Origin: Antennarius striatus
Taxonomy: Eukaryota > Chordata > Actinopteri > Lophiiformes > Antennariidae
DNA length: 64,000 nucleotides
Direction of reading: 5' to 3'
Assembly (NCBI RefSeq): GCF_040054535.1
Contig: NC_090796.1
Span: 9,546,501 to 9,610,500, forward strand
Numbering within the stretch: the stretch's first letter is position 1; each line of letters starts with the position of its first letter. The notes beneath the pieces are model-generated. The model saw only the letters and a program-made list of their open reading frames with translations, searched no databases and was not told the origin of the DNA. Positions 33,440-64,000 of this stretch are shown in pieces. The translations under genes were made by a program, and so were the position numbers.

Positions 33440-35165
33440 ATCTGTTTACACAGTGTGTAGTGATCTAAAGATGTTTTCAAAAGTAAAACAGGATGCATGT
33501 TGAATGATTAGATCCAAAATGAATTAATGGATTAGACCTATTTGTGAAATTATGGGGAAGCCCTTGATTTCTAAAACAAGAGTTATCTGAAGATGAAATG
33601 TACAACAGTGCATCAGTACAGGACTATATATCTATGCATCTCCTAGAATAGTCCTGAATGTATGCTGTGGATGTTACAGATTTTCACAGAACACTGCAAT
33701 TTGTATAATGTGTTCTACTATTATGAAGGTAGGAGTATTTATTATGGTTAATTCATGTGTACGGTTGGGTAAAGCAGCACATCTTATAATTGTTTGATAA
33801 ATGTGAAAACTTTAGTGAATCTAAATGCAAAGGATGTGAGATCTGAACTGAACAAAAAATGATTGGTATAAATTCAGATTAAGAAATCCTCCCGTCTTTA
33901 GTCACACCCTCTAAGATATTTTCCAAACCTGGGTCAAGTACTGAAGAAATTAAAAAATGTAGCAGTCATTTCTAGGACAATTTTTATTCTAAAAAATAAG
34001 TGTACATCTACTTGTTGGGTGAGTTTTGTGATAATTCTTAACATATGAGACTTGGTAAAGCTTGATGGATTTTTGTGGTTAGTCTGGAATCAGAAAACAG
34101 AATTGGCAGAGAAGTGACCCATGTTGCTGCCTTTATCCTATCGATGCCACATGACTGCTCCCTTGCTGATCTAACCCTCCTGTGTTAGCTTGAGAGGAAA
34201 ATGACATATGAGAGAATGTCATGAGTGGGATGGTGCCAGTGGGATGCTGGGGTAGTGAACGGTCACCTGTCACCCTCACGCTGGTGCTGATGGGATAGTG
34301 TCACCGCGCCCATGTGTCCTGACTCTGGATGAGCGTGATGTCACATTTCTAGAGAGAAATCATCCCTGACATAAACCCCTGAGGAGACTGTGTGTGTCAG
34401 TCCATTAAGACCAGGATTACCGCTGTGGCTAAAACAAATGTCGAGTTGCGTCACTTTAGAAATTCACGGTGGTTTAATGCAGTACAGGACTATATATGGA
34501 CTTTTTTAAAATTAATAATAAAAATAATAATACGTGTGGTTGTTTTCATACAACATAACTACACAAGAAAATATTTACAGCCCTTGAATGCAGATTTTGC
34601 ACACCTCTTGTTCCACATAAGAACACATATCCAGCAACATTTACGTCTAAAAAGAAGAAAACCAGAAGACAACAAAACGATCTTCTTCACCAAATCATCA
34701 GAATGATGATTCATCAGTGACTGGCTCTCCTTAACAGAAGGAATTACTATAAACTGAGGTGCTCCCTTAAATTATAAAGTTCAATGGCCAATAATGAAGT
34801 TTTCTTTATTCTCATTGTCCTCTACTTGAGTAAAAGGAAACCCCGTCACAAGAATAAAAGTTAAATGAAGCTTATCTACCATATTGCACAAAATTAATAT
34901 TTTTCATCATGTCTTTTCTTTGGAGTGAAATTTCATTTTTGGGTGAAAAAAATGTTCAACTTTTCTTTTTTTCCACTACGAAACACTGAGCGTCCCTCCT
35001 TTTAGAGTAACTCATTTGACATAAACCTCTCTCCTCCTCACTTTAGCTCGCTGGAGGGAACAGTTTACAAAAAACTTTACATATTTTCTGGCCCTCAGGT
35101 TTAACTACAGGTTGTACTGTACAATCAGGACTGGACCAAACAGAGAGTCTTCACTTTGCTGCCAG
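32921..35165 (+). other. Probable first intron of prrt2
   Basis: No conserved coding sequence. It contains a (TG)n array at 33386-33437 and otherwise AT-rich unique-looking DNA. Confidence 0.5.
33386..33437. repeat. (TG)n microsatellite, about 52 bp
   Basis: An uninterrupted TG dinucleotide array in the probable first intron of prrt2. Confidence 0.95.
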
Positions 35166-35166
35166 T

Positions 35167-36876
35167 ATGTCTGTGAACATGATGCCGTGTCCCACCGTTT
35201 GGCCCGGGGAGGAACAACCATCCCTGCTGGATCAGGAGGAGTGTCTGTCGGGTCAAGCCCCCGTCTCTGAGCCCTGTCTGCCCGCCATTAGTGAACAACA
35301 CATCCACAGCAGCAGCAGCAGCCCGGCCAACGCCAGGCTCCCCTGCAGCCAATCCAAAGGAGAGCTCGTCATCGTCATCAACGAGAAGCTGAAGAACGGT
35401 GAGTGACCTCAAGGAACGGGTGGAGGGAGGGCGCCACATCTGCTGAATCAGCTTAACATTTGTCCGTCCTTGTCCTCTCTCGTGTGTAGGTAACGGGATC
35501 CACCCAGCGCCTGCAGAGAGCACCTCCCCGGTCATCTCCTCTCCCCCCCGAAGACAGCACTCCATCTCTTATCCCCATAATGGCAAAACCAGGAAGGGAA
35601 GCAGGGCGAGCTCCATCGCCTACACCGCCTTCTCACCCAGGCCGTCACTTTCCCGCCACTCCAGCATTGCCACCAACCCGCCGCTGGACCGGACAAAAGT
35701 TAAAGACTACCTCCTCCTGTCCGTGCTGGCCTGCTTCTGCCCCGTCTGGCCTATCAACATTGTAGGATTCGTGTACTCCATCATGGTGAGACGAATGCCT
35801 CGCCTTGAATGTCTGTTGTTTTTTGTTGTTTCTTTTAAACATGACCCAAGCTAACAGATGTTGAATTCACTTCTACAGTCAAAAAACAGTCTGGAGCAGG
35901 GGAACCTGGATGGCGCCGTGCGTCTGGGACGTGTGGCCAAGATGCTTTCCATGGTGTCTCTAGTAGGCGGGACGGTCATAATCATTGCCTGCATTGTCAA
36001 CCTGGCTAGTGAGTGTCCCAAATCCGACCTTTAAACCTTAACCATACCCCTGTTTTGTCTTCCTGTTTTTCTTTCATAAGTCAGAAACTTGGTACTGGTA
36101 CTATTCATCACAATATAGCATTTAGTTCTGTTAGCACAATCTGACGGTGATATTATTTCCATCCATGGCAGACTCGATGAGGATTCCTGCACCTGTTCTT
36201 GTACACGCGATCAGAACATACTAGTCACGTTCTACATTATAGGACATGTTGATTCCATTTGCATGGATGGTCTCCAGCCTCCAGCTGTAACCGACTGCAT
36301 GCCCCAGATTGTCCTGTGTGTATCTGTAGTTTGGTGTCTGTTGTTTGCCTGGATCTATTGTGTCTGTAGAAAATGTCTTGTTGTCTCTGTACTATATGTA
36401 TACATATATTTTGTATGTTATGAACGACAAGCTCACAAGTCCAATGAATGCCTGTTTGTTATGCCTGATAAATAAATGTATTTTGTTAACAGATCGGTGA
36501 TTATTACTCAGTGATGTTTAAAGAAAGGACTGAGTGCTTGTTTTTTTTTATTCTTTACATTTAAACCAGAGCAAGAAGGGTCGCACCGTGAGGCGATTCT
36601 TTGCCTATTCCTCCAGGTCAAAGGGATACTTGTTTTTGAATGCTCACAGTTGCAGCCTGTTGGGTCTCATTAAGCCAAGACATGTTCTAATTAACAGAAT
36701 TACTAGAAGAACAACTGTACACAAGGGCTCTGGGACTCAATATCCCTTGTTTTTCTCATTATGTAACCGTCGTCCTTGTTCTATGAAAGTTTATACGTCC
36801 GTGCTAAGTTACAGTAATGTATAGCTCTCCAACTAATACGCTTCCTTTTCTTTTTTTAGTAAATGTGAAAACCTGA
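35167..36876 (+). CDS. prrt2: Proline-rich transmembrane protein 2 (dispanin family)
   Basis: Four coding exons join in phase: 35167-35398, 35490-35785, 35879-36008 and a 17-base terminal exon 36860-36876, giving 224 residues (human 340). The C-terminal half is the conserved dispanin membrane module. A re-entrant or first hydrophobic segment has [19 protein letters not shown] (about 158-176), then [20 protein letters not shown] and the membrane helix [19 protein letters not shown] (about 198-216). These match human PRRT2 nearly residue for residue. The N-terminal 145 residues are Ser/Pro-containing but lack the long proline-rich region of mammals. PRRT2 is a presynaptic protein that tunes SNARE-dependent release and sodium-channel surface level. 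The last exon (ending INVKT) is the least certain part, chosen because its phase and acceptor fit and human PRRT2 likewise ends a few residues after the helix. Confidence 0.88.
36009..36859 (+). other. prrt2 last intron
   Basis: An 851-base intron with donor GTGAGT and acceptor TTTTTTTAG. AATAAA at about 36471-36476 could act as an alternative polyadenylation site for a retained-intron form. No extra conserved exon was recognised. Confidence 0.5.
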
Positions 36877-38640
36877 GTTTCATCCCGGGATGAAACTGGA
36901 TAATGCAACAGACTGCCTGGCCTACACCTGCACCACTGTCCTTACCGCCATGTCATTACCTGGATGTGTGACAAATATGCACCTGATATACAGTTGTTAC
37001 TTATATTTCTGTAATCTATATTAATCCCCTTTGCTAATGGAAGAAAATAGCATATGCTAATGACGCTGCTCCTTTTCAAGAGAGGGCATATCTGTAGGTT
37101 ATTAGATGGAGGAGGGAGCAGACAGTCTAATCAGTCCCTTTGTATTCTGGTCAACGCTCATTCTTGTGAGAGACAAACTCTTTGAGAATCCCAGCATCAG
37201 CACCCTGCAGAACAGATTCAGACAAAGTGGAATGGAAAATGTGGAGACGCTCACAGATCATAAAGCCTCAGCCCCCACATCACAAGTTCCAGCAAAATGT
37301 CCGCCAAGTCCTTCCTTTAGCGCGCTGATGACAGGACAGCATCACAGCTCCAAGCCTGCAGTTAAATCCCTTCGGATGTGCGGAGAGGCTCTGGGATTTG
37401 TGTCCCGTTGGAATCACTGAGCACAGATTCATCCCTGGGAGAGAAGAAGCACTTTCAATCACTTTATATTCTCTTGTTTTCACACTCTCATCCATGTTGC
37501 TCTTATGGCTTCCCTCCATGCATTATTGATTTATTTGTACAAGTGGAAGAAGAGGATGGAAGCCATCCTCACTAAGGACTAGCTATGGGTGCTAAACCAG
37601 AAGAAGGCACAGTCATTACTACGAGGAAAAAATTGTGCCAAAAGAAGTCCTTTGTTTTGTTGTTGTCGTCGTACTGGAACATCAGAGGTGTTGATCCTCT
37701 GCTGCACCTTTAATGTATATCCACTGGACGCCACTGATCACTGTGAGCCGGGGAAACGTCACATGTTCACGTGCAAACCCCGCTGTAGCAAAGTTCTTAT
37801 TCTTTTTCATTTTCCAGTCAAGGTAATTGCATCATGTATAACTTTTTGATAATGTTTGTAAAACGATTTAGTAGCGGGATAATCTGCTGTAGAAGACAGC
37901 TGCTGGTAGTGCTGTGTACATGTGGCCACCGCTGTTTGGTTAATAAATTAAATAGCTTGAGGTTTCAGTTAAAGCTTTGGGTGGACCCTCAATCGGTATT
38001 TTCAAACTAGAGGAACTGGCACATCTGACCCTGATAAGAACCCCTAACAGCACTGAACACCTTAAATTAAACCCGGTATGTCAAAAGACACAGTATATTC
38101 TGTTTTTTGACGGTTAGTTTGTAGAACTGGTTCGGACGATTACAGTTTTTTAGGAATGAGGTGTGATATGACTCATTTAAAATCTGGTTTATTGTTATTC
38201 TATCTTTGTGTATCCTTAACCAACCTCTAATCTTTATACATTTGTGATTCGCACTGTGATCTTAAATGATTTGGTTGATAGAAAGGATCAAACCCTTCTT
38301 ATTTATTATGACCTGAATTTTTATTCATGTATAGGAATATCTCAATTTTTCATATTGAGTTCAATGTTAGTGCTAAACATGTAAAATGAATTGTAATCGA
38401 CAGCTGATGTATTCTGCAGATATAGATCTCAATATTGTGATAAATCTCTAGTTGTTCTTGAGTTAGCATTAAGTAGCTATGATCTAACATAGACAGGGAA
38501 CTCTCCCGACAGTCGTTATCACCACCGGGCTTCTATAATCTTAGTGGTTATTGGCATGTTGTTTATTTTTATTAATGTATGATGGTGGAAGTTGGCACTT
38601 GGAATATTATTCTTCTGCAGCACATTCATAATAAAGACAC
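36877..38640 (+). other. Probable prrt2 3' UTR
   Basis: No conserved frame. AATAAA occurs at 37942-37947 and again at 38630-38635; either could end the transcript. Confidence 0.45.
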
Positions 38641-40057
38641 AATGCATGCACCATGCTGTCATTGATTTTGAGATTTTGTTTTATTGGCAAAAGGTCATAG
38701 AGAAATAAGTGGGTTGTTTTTTTTAATACCGTAAATGTGGTTGCAGGTGGTTCAGTGTGATGGTGTGTAAACTGCAGAATTTGAGAGTACATCATGTTCT
38801 CGGGGAGGGGGGGGGGCAGGAAAAAACAAAATGCAGACTTGGGCAAGACTGAGGAAACACAGATAGTTGGATGTAAAGAAAGAGAACACCTGGGGTGACT
38901 CCAGCAATATCAGAGCAGATTTTTCTCATTACGTATTTACGTTTTTGCTGCTGAACTATGAATCCAAATCAACATTTTAAATCATTTTTCTACATAAACA
39001 TTATCATCTTATCTGTTTGATCCTAAAGTAATCTAATAACCGATTAATCGTTTGAATCATTTGTCCAGGAATGAGGGATCGTCTGCAGCTGTTTGACTGA
39101 CTCAGTGACACAACATTGATTGGTGCTAAATCAGCATTCTAACATTGTCACAAGTAACATATAACTTTTTTTTTTTTAATTGTTTTCGGATGTGCTGCAT
39201 ATGTTATTCTCCAACAAAAGAAAAACAAATTAACAAATAAGTAATGACTATCAGCACTGGCTGCTTTCCTGGTTTTAATGTTTGCAGCAGTCACAAGTCC
39301 AATGTTAAAAATGGGGTCATGATGAACTTGGAAAAAAAAAAAAAAAGCATTTAAAATCATGATTAAGTTGTTTTAAAAATCTCTGAAGTGAGAATCCGGT
39401 GTGATACTATATAGGCCAATACAAGCAAAATAAACATAAATGCTCTGAAAATGGATTACGAAGCGATTTTAAGAGTTCACAGGGAAAAAAAACTGAAAAA
39501 AGCTACATTTGCAGAAAAATAACAGCTCTCACAACGTCTGACAGCAGCAAATCCCCTCTAACAATGTGAACATTTTGACAGTGAACTACATTTTGCTTGG
39601 TACTCAGCTAATTTAGTGGTGGGGATATAGTCGACTGTGGCTGTAGCGTGGATCAGGATATGAGACAGGGTCACATCCAGATGCAATAAGTGGGTCAGGG
39701 ATTATCCAGCTGGTCACATAAACACAGAGGCTGTGAGTCAACTTGGCAGCGTGTGGATGCATCATGACCAGCCTGTCAGTCTGCATAGCAAGTAATAACA
39801 TAATGAGATAGACTGACCTGCGGCGAAGTGGCTCTGTTGGTGCCTGGCTAATTTGTACAAAGAGCTGAGCCTGAGAGAAAAGCATTCTGACTGTAAACGG
39901 ATGCTTTGCTTGGTTGGACCGTTGTGGAAAGAGTTATTAGTTAGAAAGTTAGATATGTTTAAAATACAGATCAATAAAGTTCTCAGCTTGTAGGTGAAGA
40001 AAGAAATCTGATCTTTTTGATGGAGATGCAGCTACATAAGTCATACTTCAATGTGTT

Positions 40058-40219
<162 letters not shown>

Positions 40220-42282
40220 AAGTGATGCTGATGAGGCAGCTCTGTTTCCATATTATGTCACTGCACCTATAAGTAATAGTCTAAAAATAGCTTATGCCTC
40301 ATGATGTGACTCAGTGATCATCAGGGAACCCGACGCCCAGAATATAGAATCACACCTGTGTCATCATTTCATCCAGATCCACCTCAAACTGTAGTCACGT
40401 CTGTCTTGGCCTAAACCCCATCCTCACACACACTTCATGGTAATACAGTAATCCAAAAAAATCTGATAATAAACCTGTGATTTTTTTCTGACATCACAAA
40501 GTGCATTCTGTGGATGAAGCTAATTGTTGGATTTGTGTTATGTTATCAGTTGTGAAAGAAAGTTTTCATCTTGGGTTTTTGGTCTGTAATTAATAATCAG
40601 TGCAATCCGTCACAGTGACAGATTTTCCATTAGTTGTTGGATGTTTGCCACCTTCGTAATGAGAAACAAACTAATGATGAATTTTCTGTTGCCCTCATTT
40701 GTATTTGTAAACTCATCATTTCTGATAGAATTACATTTTGCAATCACATGCATGTGGAACAAATTCATCATTGAACAGCATAGCTTGGTTTATATCTCCA
40801 TCAGGATATGTGAAAAGTAGGTTGATCATTTCAAACGTATATATCTACACACTGAACGTATGTATGTTGTGATACCTGTCATTGTACTAGATGGATGGAT
40901 TTCTTTCACTAGAAACTTCTGTGGCTGTGACTTTTAAAATAAGAAACACAATAATTAATGATTGAGTAAATTTAAAAAATATTTGGATTAGAAGATTTTA
41001 TCACATGCAAAAATAACAAACCCACATATGTCAAACTACAGAAGCTCCAAAGTGAGGCAGCATAAATGCCCGGTCTGAAAAGATTCTGACCATGAGCGTG
41101 TGAAGAAAAGGTGGTGGGTAATGCAGGTAATGAGTAGACATCTACTTATTGACCTGGAGACACTGAATGGGCCAGTGAGGTGAGCTTCAGGCTCATATTC
41201 GGACTATTATTACTTCTACACTACATTTCATCAAACTGCTAAATGGTTATAATCTTGACTAGATGGCAGTAATGAGCTCATCATCAGCGGGTGGACTGTG
41301 ACTCTGTGATGAATTATTGTCATAATGTTTATATATAATACTCTAATCTCTCTATAGCATCCACCTTACATTGACTTGCATATTAAGCTGCTGTTTTATG
41401 GTAATTAGATGACCATGTGTGAGCTGGAGTATTTGCATTTAACACCAACAGCTCAATATCATCCTACCTACCTACATTATGTGTTTTCTCATTTAGCAAT
41501 AATGTTGGCTCTTGTCCCCATAGGGAGGACACAGCTTGGGTTTAAAGAAATATGTGTGGTAGTACACAAATCTGTAGTAGTAGTACACAAACCACTGGAT
41601 TTCATATTAATCCTCACTGTACAAAACAACTATTATTTTTCTAAACTGTTATATTAGAGATGTGTCCAGCACTCGTTTTGTGTTTTGTGGTATTTCTTTT
41701 ATGTTCTTTTATTCTGAAAACCTCTTCCTGGTATTAGGTGTTATTGCAGCCTCTGAGTCTGCTGATCACTTGAATTTAATAGAACATTTGCCACATTTGC
41801 CACTATAGATGCACCACAGAGAATGCCCTCAAATGTCCTTTTTTCCTCATATCAGTTTAGGTTATTGTATCGCACGCCGCGGATCTTTTTATCGGCAGGT
41901 ATATATTCATATTCATCAACTCTGGACCTAGAATTTTTGCAGGAAAAGACAAACATTGATGACATGTGTAATGCTGTATCCCACTCTGATTTCATAAGGC
42001 ACTTCCTTTCTGCTCAGAATGTGAGAAAATACATAAAATTATAAATTATAGCTGCAAACATTTTCATTGGTTTTCCTCTTCTTTTTGTAGACTCAAATGA
42101 GTTTCAGAGATGGTGAAGAAATTCAACTGCTATTCAGTTAATTTTTTCTTCAATGAATAAATATATCTGTCCAGACCGCTACGATCATGGGATAAAGACC
42201 TGTATAGCTTAATATATTTTAAAAACTGGGCAGTAATCTGGTTCATGTTGTGAGTAAATGGATCCAGACCTGAGGCCTCTTC

Positions 42283-42425
42283 CTTGTGGAGTTCTTATGT
42301 TCTCCACACGTCTGTGTGGGTTCCTCCTGGTGCTCCTGCATCCTCTCACAGTCCAAAAACATGCAATGCAGGTGAATCAGTGACTAAACCGATCACAGCT
42401 GTGAGTGTGAATGGTTGTCTTTCTA
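42283..42425. repeat. Fragment of a fish interspersed repeat (LINE/SINE 3'-tail type)
   Basis: The succession GTGGAGTTCTTATGTTCTCC, GTCTGTGTGGGTTCCTCC, CACAGTCCAAAAACATGCA and GTGAGTGTGAATGGTTGTC is the widely dispersed teleost repeat often found as the 3' part of L2-type elements. It is diverged and truncated. The family call rests on recognition only. Confidence 0.6.
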
Positions 42426-44052
42426 TTAGAATATTTGGAACCCTGTAGGTTATATGTAGTCATCCAGACCTTTACTGTGTAAGCAATGTCCCTAAAAGTA
42501 ATGTGGGTTTACATGATGTATAACTTAAGTTAAGGAATTAAATATTTTGTTTTTTAGATTCTTGTATTCTCGATATTATCTCCACTTCCCTCCAGTTCAT
42601 GAACAACACTTCTGAAACACCTATTTGGAAAACCTATAATAAAGTTATTAAATAATAATGCTATAAAGTTTGGGTAGGCTTTCATGTAACTGTTTGAGGG
42701 TGAACCACTTGTGTTCATTTTCACCTGATTAGTCATAGACCATCGTGGTGTTGATGATCAGATTGGATGTTTGCACACTTAAGGGAATAAAATGTTAAAC
42801 CCATATTGATCTTTATATTGTGCCCAATCACTTCAGCTCCTGTTATTGCGAGAAGAGGATGCAGTTGCACATCCTGACAGCTAAGGGGCAGTTTGGCTTT
42901 ATTGATTGGCCACTGAGTGAGGTTCAGAGATGCCGCTGTAGAGCCACTGGAATTTCAAGGATGCACACACTCAATAAAAATGTTTTATGGAAAAAAAAAA
43001 TCATGCACAGTTTAAATTCCAAAAGAACAATATCCAATCCATGTGGAACACAATATATATTTACATATGAACACCATTTTCAGCATGCCTCATTTATCAA
43101 ATGAGATCGAGCACAAGTGGAATCTGCAACTTTGTCAATGCAACCCATCATAAAGCAGCAACCATGGAGAATTCTGAGACAACACTGTTCTCAATACATC
43201 AATTCATATTTGCAGTTTGGATATTTAACAAAGGCTGAGAAAAAAAAAAGAGTCTGTGAAGCCTCTCTGTTAATTTCAACCCTGTTCCATTCAGATAAAG
43301 GATTCCAAAGCAAACCATCAACGTGACACCAACAAGAAACTGACACGTTACACAACTGTGAACAACATAAAAAATTACAACTTTGAATTTCATTTAAAAA
43401 AAAAACAAACAAACCTCTGCAGTTCACCAGAGCAACACACCCCAGGAGAAATGGGAATAATGTGATGATGAGTGCTTACTGCTGTAGACCCCGGCTGGTA
43501 TTTGACTTTTAATTCGCTCCATCAACACTAAACATGCAAGTAATTGACTGATCCCCAAACATGGAAGAACCATTCATCTTTAGGTTGTGCTAGCTTCAGG
43601 CAGGTCGCTGGATATGAAATGTCTGACAGCATTAAGACCACTTAGAAATCTTCGGAAGCATTGGGTAAACATTATTGCTAGGGAGAGGTATGTTTGCAGT
43701 GAGTTATAATGTCACCAGTTAATGGGAATAACAGGACCTAACATAGAAGGGATGAATGGCAGATTAATTGAAGTTTCTAGCTCTTTATATTCATATTCCA
43801 ATTCAATTTTTCATGTTGGTTGAGAGCTGACCAGTTGGACGCAGTGCAGAGGAATCATTAGGTTGACATTAAACCTATGAAAGAGACAGGATCCCCATGA
43901 ATATGATTATGAAAATTCTCACACTGTCATATTTGTGGCAGACAGGCTTCCCCTAATTTGCATCAAACCTATTCCAATCCAATAATCCAATATTAGTGCT
44001 CTGATCTCTGAGTGTGCTCCCTTTGTGTATGCTGTCGTGAGTTAGGGTTTCA

Positions 44053-44058
44053 TTTATT
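44053..44058 (-). terminator. Polyadenylation signal of doc2a
   Basis: Reads AATAAA on the minus strand, 129 bases beyond the doc2a stop codon at 44187-44189. Confidence 0.55.
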
Positions 44059-44186
44059 ACACAAAGTAAATAGGACATGAATCCTTCATAGTCATGCAGA
44101 AAATCCTCAGAGCATGCGATAGAAACATCTCTCATCCTGAGTTCAGGCCAGTCGCTCCGTGGTCAGTACGGCGGGTGACCTCCAGG

Positions 44187-64000
<19,814 letters not shown>

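Noticed and set aside
36534-36824. Open frame in the last prrt2 intron as a possible extra exon
   Set aside because: No similarity to PRRT2 and no suitable donor; the 17-base exon at 36860 fits the phase.

Overview
This window is vertebrate nuclear DNA, almost certainly from a teleost fish. The coding exons are short, carry GT/AG splice sites and are separated by compact introns. The sequence is rich in (CA)n and other microsatellites, and it holds a degenerate fish-type LINE and other interspersed repeats. No prokaryotic gene organisation, CRISPR array, tRNA or rRNA was seen.

Seven protein-coding genes can be built exon by exon with consistent splice phases. In order they are the 3' end of taok2 (+, 410-1816), maz (+, 6174-11724), tlcd3b/fam57b (+, 17247-20573), pagr1 (-, 24239-25830), kif22 (+, 27100-32288), prrt2 (+, 35167-36876) and doc2a (-, 44187-61120). 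All seven have human orthologues in the 16p11.2 copy-number-variant interval, so the window is a shuffled fish counterpart of that locus. HIRIP3, INO80E, MVP, CDIPT and SEZ6L2, their human neighbours, were not recognised here.

Region by region: 0-5 kb is the taok2 tail, its 3' UTR and AT-rich spacer. 5.2-13.5 kb is a purine-rich maz 5' region, seven coding exons (intron 2 holds a hAT-like non-autonomous element ending in a CA microsatellite) and the 3' UTR. 13.5-17.2 kb is spacer with an interspersed repeat, then the tlcd3b promoter and noncoding leader. 17.2-22.6 kb is tlcd3b followed directly by a dead LINE fragment. 24-32.5 kb is the divergent pair pagr1/kif22, sharing about 1.3 kb between start codons; that interval carries a CRE, an inverted CCAAT box and a CHR-like element. 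32.5-38.6 kb is prrt2, starting within about 450 bp of the kif22 polyadenylation signal. 38.6-44 kb is spacer with a long CA array. 44-61 kb is doc2a on the minus strand, with ten coding exons and introns full of simple repeats, including a perfect 40-bp palindrome. 61-64 kb is sequence upstream of doc2a without a recognisable gene.

Functionally the set mixes nuclear regulators (maz, pagr1), a mitotic chromokinesin (kif22), a lipid-related membrane protein (tlcd3b), a MAP-kinase-pathway kinase (taok2) and two synaptic exocytosis regulators (prrt2, doc2a). They are unrelated biochemically; their grouping is ancient synteny, not an operon. I found no convincing novel biological system. The observations most worth checking are the palindrome, the kif22/pagr1 promoter, lineage-specific insertions in taok2 and doc2a, and the mobile-element remnants.
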